Assembly (NCBI RefSeq): GCF_900143215.1
Contig: NZ_FRDM01000017.1
Span: 17,391 to 81,390, forward strand
DNA: 64,000 bases
Direction of reading: 5' to 3'
From: Geodermatophilus obscurus
GTDB lineage: Bacteria > Actinomycetota > Actinomycetes > Mycobacteriales > Geodermatophilaceae
Shown: positions 58,474 through 64,000 of the stretch, in pieces
How positions within the stretch are numbered: the stretch's first letter is position 1
How the letters are laid out: each line of letters opens with the position of its first letter
Translations under genes and position numbers: made by a program
Notes under the pieces: generated by a model
What the model saw: only the letters and a program-made list of their open reading frames with translations
Told to the model about the DNA's origin: nothing
The model's database searches: none

Positions 58474-59330
58474 TGGCCCGCACCGTGCTGGGGTCGGCGC
58501 CGTCGATGCCGGCGCTGTTCGCCCGGGCCGCGGTCACCGCGCGCGGCCGCGGCGGCGGGCTGCCCGACACCCGGCTGGCCCGCACCGGCGTCCGCGTCGA
58601 GGCCGCCGACCTGGCCGCCTACGACCGGGTCTGCGGCTTCCCGCTGGCCGACACGCTCCCCGCCACGTACCCGCACGTGCTGGCGTTCCCGCTGCAGCTG
58701 GCGCTGATGAGCGACCGGTCGTTCCCGCTGGCGCTGCCGGGCCTGGTGCACGTGCGGAACCGGGTCGACGTGCTCCGGCCCGTGCGGGTCGACGAGGCAC
58801 TCGACCTGGAGGTGTGGGCCGAGCGGTTCGCCCGGCACCCACGCGGGGCGACGGTGGACCTGTGCGCGTCCGTCTCCGCCGGCGGCGCCGAGGTGTGGCG
58901 CTCGCGGTCGACGTACCTGTCGCGCGGCGCCCAGGCGCCCGAGGGCGCGCCGCAGTCCGACCTCTCGCTGTCGGTCGGGGACCTGGCGCGTCCCGTCGCC
59001 ACCTGGCAGGTGCCCGACGACGCCGGGCGCCGCTACGCGCGGGTCTCCGGCGACGTGAACCCGATCCACCTCTCCGGGCTGACCGCCAAGGCCTTCGGCT
59101 TCAAGCGGGCCATCGCGCACGGCATGTGGGTGCAGGCCCGGGCGCTCGCGGCGCTGACCGGACGGCTGCCCGACGCGATGGCGGTCGACGGGGTGTTCCG
59201 GAAGCCGCTGCTCCTGCCCTCGACGGTCACGCTGGCGACCGACCCGGTGGCCGGCGGCGGCTGGGACCTCGCCGTCCGCAACGCCGGGAGCGGCGCCGAG
59301 CACCTGCTGGGCACGGTTCGCCCGCTCTGA
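58473..59330 (+). CDS. MaoC-family dehydratase, double hotdog (HtdX-like)
   Basis: A 285-residue dehydratase of two hotdog halves. The second half carries YARVSGDVNPIHLSGLTAKA with the hydratase Asp/His dyad, then FGFKRAIAHGMWVQARALAA. The first half lacks it (LPATYPHVLAFPLQLALMSD, RSFPLALPGLVHVRNRVDVL). This is the HtdX/Rv0241c-type layout. With FabG4 and thiolase it gives an (R)-specific hydration-reduction-cleavage set. ATG 58473 overlaps the FabG4 TGA. Confidence 0.92.
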   Translation: MARTVLGSAPSMPALFARAAVTARGRGGGLPDTRLARTGVRVEAADLAAYDRVCGFPLADTLPATYPHVLAFPLQLALMSDRSFPLALPGLVHVRNRVDVLRPVRVDEALDLEVWAERFARHPRGATVDLCASVSAGGAEVWRSRSTYLSRGAQAPEGAPQSDLSLSVGDLARPVATWQVPDDAGRRYARVSGDVNPIHLSGLTAKAFGFKRAIAHGMWVQARALAALTGRLPDAMAVDGVFRKPLLLPSTVTLATDPVAGGGWDLAVRNAGSGAEHLLGTVRPL

Positions 59331-59337
59331 CCCCGCG

Positions 59338-59400
59338 CCACGATCAGGGAACCTGATCGTGGCGCGTCCTCCCTCACCGCCGGCCGTGGGGGAGGACGCG
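59338..59400. repeat. Family 1 composite palindrome (copy 3)
   Basis: CCACGATCAGG-GAA-CCTGATCGTGG (59338-59362) is followed at once by CGCGTCCTCCC (59363-59373) pairing with GGGAGGACGCG (59390-59400). It lies between the MaoC and GH2 genes, both plus, and probably terminates the operon. Confidence 0.8.
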
Positions 59401-59463
59401 CTGCGGTGCGGGGGGACGGTCGACCGGGCTGCGAGCGGGGCCATCCTCCGGTGAGGTGGGTCC

Positions 59464-61260
59464 GTGGAGCACACGGACCCGACCGAACACCCCCGGCCGC
59501 TGCTGCGCCGTCCCTGGACCTCGCTCGACGGGGAGTGGGAGTTCGCCGCCGACCCCGACCTCGCCGGCACCGTCGGCGGCATCGCGTTCGACCGCACGAT
59601 CCGGGTGCCCTACGCCCCGGAGACCCCGGCGAGCGGCGTGCAGTGGACCGGCCGGCTCCACCGCGCCTGGTACCGCCGCCGGCTGCCCGGCCGCGCCGGC
59701 GACCGGCGCACCGTCCTCCACTTCGGCGCCGTCGACCGCGTCTGCGACGTGTGGGTCGGCGGCACGCACGTCGCCTCCCACGAGGGCGGCTACACGCCGT
59801 TCGGCGTCGACGTCACCGACTCCCTCGGGGACGACGGCGCCGACCTGGTGGTCCGGGCCGACGACGACCCGCTGGACCTCGAGGCACCGCGCGGGAAACA
59901 GGACTGGCGCGACGAGCCGCACGAGATCTGGTACCCGCGCACCACCGGCATCTGGCGCACGGTCTGGCTGGAGCAGGTGGCGCAGCGGCACATCGCCGAC
60001 GTCCAGTGGCGCGGCCACCCGCGGACGATGCGGGTCGACGTCCGCGTGCAGCTCGCCACCCCCGTGTCCGGTGCCCGGCTGCACCTGCGGCTGCGCGCCG
60101 GCGACCGGCTGCTGGTGGACGACGCGGTGCGGGTGGACGGTGCCGTCGTCGAGCGCACCGTCCAGGTGGGGGACGGCGGTATCGACGACCGCAGCCGGCT
60201 CCTGTGGCGGCCCGGGCCGGACCCGGTGCTGCTGGACGCCGAACTGGCGCTGATCACCGACGACGGCGAGGTGCTCGACGAGGTCGAGAGCTACACCGCG
60301 CTGCGCTCGGTCGAGGTCGGCGACGGGCGGCTGCTGGTCAACGGCCGTCCGGCGCCGCTGCGGCTGGTGCTCGACCAGGGCTACTGGCCCGACACCGGCG
60401 CCACCCCGCCCGACGTCGCGGCGCTGCGGCGGGACCTGGAGCTCACCCGCGCGCTGGGCTTCACCGGGGCCCGCAAGCACCAGAAGACCGAGGACCCGCG
60501 CTACCTCGCCCTGGCCGACCGGATGGGTCTCCTGGTGTGGGCGGAGATGCCCTCGGCGTACCGGCCCGGCCCGACGGCGAGCGCCCGCCTGTTGCGGGAG
60601 TGGGCCGACGTGGTGGTCGCCCACCGCGGGTTCCCCAGCGTGGTGGCGTGGGTGCCGCTCAACGAGTCGTGGGGTGTGCAGGAGGCGGCGGTCGACGAGC
60701 GGCAGCGCGGGCTGATCCGGGCGATGGCGGCGACGGCGGACGCGCTCGACGGCACCCGGCCGGTCTCGGCCAACGACGGCTGGGAGACCCTCGGCGGCGA
60801 CATCCTGGGCGTCCACGACTACGAGCAGGACCCCGCGGTGCTCGGCGAGCGCTACGCCACGGCCGAGGACCTCGAGCGGGTGGCGACCGGACGGCGTCCC
60901 GACGGGTACCTGGCCGACCTGGAGCGGGCCGGCGTCGCGGGCCGGGCCGTCGTCCTCTCCGAGTTCGGCGGCGTGGCGCTGCGCTCCCCGGAGGACGAGG
61001 GCTGGGGCTACGCCGACGCCACCTCGCCGGAGGACCTGCTGGCCCGCTACCGCGCCCAGTGGGCCGCGGTGCACGGCAGCACCGCGCTCGCCGGCGCCTG
61101 CTGGACGCAGCTGACCGACACCTACCAGGAGGTCAACGGGCTGCTGGGCATGGACCGGGTGCCCAAGGTCGACCTCGAGGCGCTGCGCCGGGCCACCCTC
61201 GGCGAACCCGAGGCGGCGCCCGCGCCGACCGTCCAGCCGACCACCTCCCCCCCGAGTTGA
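59464..61260 (+). CDS. Glycoside hydrolase family 2 protein
   Basis: A 598-residue GH2 enzyme. The N-terminal sugar-binding fold has LDGEWEFAADPDLAGTVGGI, RAWYRRRLPGRAGDRRTVLH and FGAVDRVCDVWVGGTHVASH. The Ig-like middle is at about 180-280. The TIM barrel has the acid/base Glu in VAWVPLNESWGVQEAA near residue 399 and the nucleophile in VVLSEFGGVALR near 500. It may act as beta-galactosidase, glucuronidase or mannosidase, but the substrate is unresolved. No signal peptide, so intracellular. GTG 59464 follows GAGGTGGG. The final 25 residues are Pro/Thr-rich. Confidence 0.92.
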   Translation: MEHTDPTEHPRPLLRRPWTSLDGEWEFAADPDLAGTVGGIAFDRTIRVPYAPETPASGVQWTGRLHRAWYRRRLPGRAGDRRTVLHFGAVDRVCDVWVGGTHVASHEGGYTPFGVDVTDSLGDDGADLVVRADDDPLDLEAPRGKQDWRDEPHEIWYPRTTGIWRTVWLEQVAQRHIADVQWRGHPRTMRVDVRVQLATPVSGARLHLRLRAGDRLLVDDAVRVDGAVVERTVQVGDGGIDDRSRLLWRPGPDPVLLDAELALITDDGEVLDEVESYTALRSVEVGDGRLLVNGRPAPLRLVLDQGYWPDTGATPPDVAALRRDLELTRALGFTGARKHQKTEDPRYLALADRMGLLVWAEMPSAYRPGPTASARLLREWADVVVAHRGFPSVVAWVPLNESWGVQEAAVDERQRGLIRAMAATADALDGTRPVSANDGWETLGGDILGVHDYEQDPAVLGERYATAEDLERVATGRRPDGYLADLERAGVAGRAVVLSEFGGVALRSPEDEGWGYADATSPEDLLARYRAQWAAVHGSTALAGACWTQLTDTYQEVNGLLGMDRVPKVDLEALRRATLGEPEAAPAPTVQPTTSPPS

Positions 61261-61323
61261 TCATGGGTTGATGTTCGGCGACACGCTGCGGACGGCGTGT
61301 CCTCCGGCAGCGACCCCATGATC
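61259..61323. repeat. Family 2 palindrome (copy 3)
   Basis: A 65-bp GATC-bounded element: GATCATGGGTTGATG on the left, GCGACCCCATGATC on the right, with CTGCGGACGGCGTGTC centre and CCGGCAG. It overlaps the last base pair of the GH2 stop. The 165 bp after it up to the binding-protein gene hold an unassigned GC-rich leader. Confidence 0.7.
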
Positions 61324-61488
61324 AACGGTGGTGGGCGAGGGAGGCAGCGGGTGCGAGGTTCCCAGGAGCGTGCGGTGCCGTTCCGTTCGGTCACGGGTCG
61401 GCAACGATCACCGTCCCGACCTGCGAGGCGGGACGGTCCGGGCCAGGGTCGGGCGCAGACCGCGACAGTCGAGCCGCCGGAGGTCCCC

Positions 61489-63024
61489 GTGCGCAGCAAC
61501 CGACTCCTGCCCCTGCTCGCCGCCGGTGCCCTGGTCCTCAGCGCCTGCGGCGGCGGCGGGGAGAGCGTCGACACCGGAACCGGTGGAGGCGGCGGCGGGG
61601 GCGGGGGCAACACGCTCGTCGCGGCGGTGGCCGCCCAGCCCGACCAGTTCGACCCGCACGTCACCACGGCGTACCCCAGCTTCCAGGTCCTGGAGAACGT
61701 CTACGACACCCTGGTGGTGCCGAACGCCGAGGACCTCACGATGGAGCCGAGCCTGGCCGAGAGCTGGGAGACCAGCGAGGACCAGCTGACCTGGACGTTC
61801 ACGTTGCGCGACGGGGTGACGTTCCACGACGGCAGCACGTTCGACTCGGCCGACGTCGTCTACTCGTACAACCGGATCATCGACGAGGAGCTGAGCAACT
61901 CCTTCCGGTTCCAGAACGTCGCGTCGGTCGAAGCACCCGACCCGCAGACCGTGGTCATCCGGCTCACCCAGCCGACGCCAAACCTGCTGGAGCGGATCGG
62001 CTCCTTCAAGGGGATGGCGATCCTGCCGGAGAACGCCGCGGAGGACCTCGACCTCACCACCGAGGCCAACGGCACCGGCCCCTTCCAGCTGGAGAGCTCC
62101 GACGCCAGCAGCACCGTGCTGACCGCCTACGCGGACCACTGGGGCGGCGCGCCGACCGTCGACGGGGTCGAGTTCCGCTACATCACCGAGCCGGCGGCGG
62201 CGCTGACCGCGCTGCAGAACGGCGAGGTGCAGTGGACCGACAACGTCCCGCCGCAGCAGATCGAGTCGCTGGCGGGCGACGACACCGTCGAGCTGCAGAC
62301 GACGCCCAGCGTCGACTACTGGTACTTGTCCATGAACTACGCACGGGCGCCGTTCGACAACCGCGACGTGCGGCGCGCGATCTCCTTCGCCGTCGACCGC
62401 GAGGCGGTGGCCGAGGCGGCGTGGTTCGGGGCGGCCCAGCCGAACCAGACGGCGATCCCCGAGGACAGCTTCTTCCACACCGACTACGCGCCGTTCCAGC
62501 CCGACCCCGACCAGGCCCGCCAGCTGCTGCAGCAGGCCGGCGTCCAGACGCCGCTGACGATGGGGCTGATGGTCACCGACGAGTTCCCGGAGACGGTCAC
62601 CGCCGCGCAGGTGATCGCCAGCCAGCTCGAGCCGATCGGGATCAACGTGGAGATCGAGACCCTCGACTTCGCCACCTGGCTGGACCGGCAGGGCCAGGGT
62701 GACTTCGATGCCTTCTACCTCGGCTGGCTCGGCAACCTCGACCCGGCGGCCTACTACCAGGAGCAGCACCAGACCGACGGGCCGAACAACTACCAGGGGT
62801 ACAGCAACCCGCAGGTCGACCAGCTGCTGCAGGCCGGGGCGACGGAGACCGACGAGGCCGCCCGCAAGCAGATCTACGACCAGGCCGCGCAGCTCATCGT
62901 CGACGACGTCTCCTACCTGTACCTCTACAACCCCGACGTGGTGCAGGCGTGGGCGCCCGGCCTGTCGGGCTATCAGATCCGGGCGGACAAGGCGATCAAC
63001 TTCGAGACCGTGGAGCTGCCCTGA
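61489..63024 (+). CDS. Peptide/nickel-type ABC transporter substrate-binding lipoprotein (family 5)
   Basis: A 511-residue family 5 binding protein. The signal is RSNRLLPLLAAGALVLSACG with lipobox LSAC. A Gly-rich linker (about 9 Gly) follows, and the fold begins TLVAAVAAQPDQFDPHVTTA. DGVTFHDGSTFDSADVVYSY, FDNRDVRRAISFAVDREAV and GFDATYLGW-like GDFDAFYLGWLGNLDPAAYY are typical DppA/OppA features. It binds oligopeptides or similar solutes outside the membrane. GTG 61489 has CGGAGG 7 nt upstream. It heads an operon with permeases. Confidence 0.93.
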   Translation: MRSNRLLPLLAAGALVLSACGGGGESVDTGTGGGGGGGGGNTLVAAVAAQPDQFDPHVTTAYPSFQVLENVYDTLVVPNAEDLTMEPSLAESWETSEDQLTWTFTLRDGVTFHDGSTFDSADVVYSYNRIIDEELSNSFRFQNVASVEAPDPQTVVIRLTQPTPNLLERIGSFKGMAILPENAAEDLDLTTEANGTGPFQLESSDASSTVLTAYADHWGGAPTVDGVEFRYITEPAAALTALQNGEVQWTDNVPPQQIESLAGDDTVELQTTPSVDYWYLSMNYARAPFDNRDVRRAISFAVDREAVAEAAWFGAAQPNQTAIPEDSFFHTDYAPFQPDPDQARQLLQQAGVQTPLTMGLMVTDEFPETVTAAQVIASQLEPIGINVEIETLDFATWLDRQGQGDFDAFYLGWLGNLDPAAYYQEQHQTDGPNNYQGYSNPQVDQLLQAGATETDEAARKQIYDQAAQLIVDDVSYLYLYNPDVVQAWAPGLSGYQIRADKAINFETVELP

Positions 63025-63962
63025 CCGGCTACCTCCTCCGCCGGGTCGGCCAGGCCCTCGTCGTCCTGGTGGGGGTGAGCGTCATCGTCTTCGCCCTGGT
63101 CCAGCTGGTGCCGGGCGACCCGATCCGGCTGGCGCTCGGCACCCGGTTCGACCAGGAGACCTACGACGCGCTCCTCGCGCGGTCCGGCCTGGACCAGCCG
63201 CTGGTGCAGCAGTACTTCACCTGGGCGGGCCGGGCCCTCACCGGGGACCTCGGGGTCAGCTTCCGCAGCGGGGAGACGGTGACGTCGCTGATCGCGGAGC
63301 GGCTGCCGGCCACGCTGACGCTGGCGTTCGCCTCGATCCTGGTGGCGCTCCTGATCGCCGTCCCGCTGGGCACCGTGTCGGCGCTCCGGCCCCGGTCGGT
63401 CGTCGACCGGGTGGCGACCGTCATCAGCCAGTTCGGCATCTCGGTGCCGGACTTCTGGGTGGCGATCGTGCTCATCCTGGTGTTCGCCGGCACGCTGGGC
63501 TGGCTGCCCTCGGGCGGCTACGTGCCGCTGAGCGACGATCCGTGGGGCTGGCTGCAGCGGCTGATCATGCCGGCGGTGGTCACCGGGACGGTGTCCGGCT
63601 CGGTCATCACCCGGTTCGTGCGGTCCAGCGTGCTGGAGGCGCTCGGCGCCGACCACGTCCGGACGGCGCAGGCCAAGGGGCTGCCCACCCGGCAGGTCTT
63701 CACCTGGCACGTGCTGCGCAACGCGCTGCTGCCGCTGGTCACCGTCACCGGTGTGCAGCTGGCCTACCTGCTGTCCGGCGTGGTCGTCGTGGAGATCGTC
63801 TTCTCCTGGCCGGGGCTCGGACAGCTGGCGCTGCAGTCGGTCCAGGCCCGCGACTACCCGGTCCTCCAGGGGGCGATCCTGCTGTTCGCGCTCGTGTTCC
63901 TGTTGATCAACCTGGTGGTGGACCTGCTCTACACCGCCATCGACCCGCGGATCCGGCGATGA
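63021..63962 (+). CDS. ABC transporter permease, DppB/OppB-like
   Basis: A 313-residue permease with six helices. It begins LTGYLLRRVGQALVVLVGVS and has LVQLVPGDPIRLALGTRFDQ, a family signature. The EAA-type coupling loop is LEALGADHVRTAQAKGLPTR, then QVFTWHVLRNALLPLVTVTG. The only start that gives this conserved N-terminus is a CTG at 63021, which overlaps the TGA of the binding-protein gene (CTGA). A GGAG lies 8 nt before it. It forms the membrane channel with the next gene product. Confidence 0.88.
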   Translation: MTGYLLRRVGQALVVLVGVSVIVFALVQLVPGDPIRLALGTRFDQETYDALLARSGLDQPLVQQYFTWAGRALTGDLGVSFRSGETVTSLIAERLPATLTLAFASILVALLIAVPLGTVSALRPRSVVDRVATVISQFGISVPDFWVAIVLILVFAGTLGWLPSGGYVPLSDDPWGWLQRLIMPAVVTGTVSGSVITRFVRSSVLEALGADHVRTAQAKGLPTRQVFTWHVLRNALLPLVTVTGVQLAYLLSGVVVVEIVFSWPGLGQLALQSVQARDYPVLQGAILLFALVFLLINLVVDLLYTAIDPRIRR

Positions 63963-64000
63963 CATCCCAGCCGGGGCCTGCTGCGATGACATCCCAGCCG
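63959..64000 (+). CDS. Second ABC permease gene (DppC-like), start only
   Basis: The ATG at 63959 overlaps the TGA of the DppB-like gene. The 14 codons in the window read M-T-S-Q-P-G-P-A-A-M-T-S-Q-P, a cytosolic N-terminal tail in which a 15-bp unit, ATGACATCCCAGCCG, occurs twice (63959 and 63986). A DppC-type gene is expected here by operon order; the sequence itself is too short to show it. Confidence 0.5.
   Translation, partial: MTSQPGPAAMTSQP

Noticed and set aside
61590..61613. G-rich run as a quadruplex regulatory site
   Set aside because: It encodes the Gly-rich linker after the lipobox, which is common in binding lipoproteins and needs no other explanation.

Overview
The window is a very GC-rich chromosomal stretch (third codon positions almost all G or C) from an actinomycete. 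Several genes point there: a bacterial proteasome activator ending in GQYL, a GuaB1-type GMP reductase, a FabG4-type reductase and MmpL-type exporter. Many genes have a TANNNT box only 6-8 nt before an ATG/GTG, the layout of leaderless actinobacterial transcripts. The gene style and intergenic repeats suggest a Geodermatophilaceae-like genome (Blastococcus, Geodermatophilus, Modestobacter). That placement is an inference, not a match. No phage, plasmid, transposase, CRISPR, rRNA or tRNA was seen.

1-14 kb: a 5'-truncated FAD oxidase and a GlcD/GlcF-type glycolate/lactate oxidase pair. Then FUSC membrane protein, TipA-like MerR regulator, DinB protein, haloalkane dehalogenase, an ABC-2 exporter, and a TMEM165/GDT1 putative Mn2+ exporter behind a yybP-ykoY manganese riboswitch. 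An MFS transporter, YczE-like protein with a decayed MocR remnant, and an AraC/VOC pair follow.

14-30 kb: two coupled GGDEF proteins, one fused to a LarB (nickel-pincer cofactor) domain that lacks its catalytic cysteine. This is the most unusual gene in the window. Next come pheA, an MmpL transporter with divergent MarR, a GroES-like protein, a small zincin, guaB1, and the serS-HAD-HAD operon. An AbiEi/DUF559-like protein and the proteasome activator bpa close the block.

30-43 kb: a cysteine-desulfurase-like protein without its PLP lysine, quinone oxidoreductase, CoA ligase/esterase pair, thioesterase, dihydropteroate-synthase-like protein, MaoC dehydratase, an MFS/GH51 sugar-use pair, serine hydrolase, HU and an aldo/keto reductase.

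43-53 kb: a signalling block with a degenerate EAL-CBS protein, a GAF/PAS/PP2C phosphatase, a TRIC channel, an amidase, and a GGDEF-EAL membrane enzyme coupled by a GTGA overlap to an amino-acid-binding lipoprotein.

53-64 kb: a fatty-acid oxidation regulon reads out from one palindromic operator: tetR plus acyl-CoA dehydrogenase one way, thiolase plus FabG4 plus MaoC the other. A GH2 glycosidase and the start of a peptide-type ABC importer end the window.

The intergenic DNA is rich in structured repeats. At least three palindromic families recur, some as terminators and some inside divergent promoter regions.
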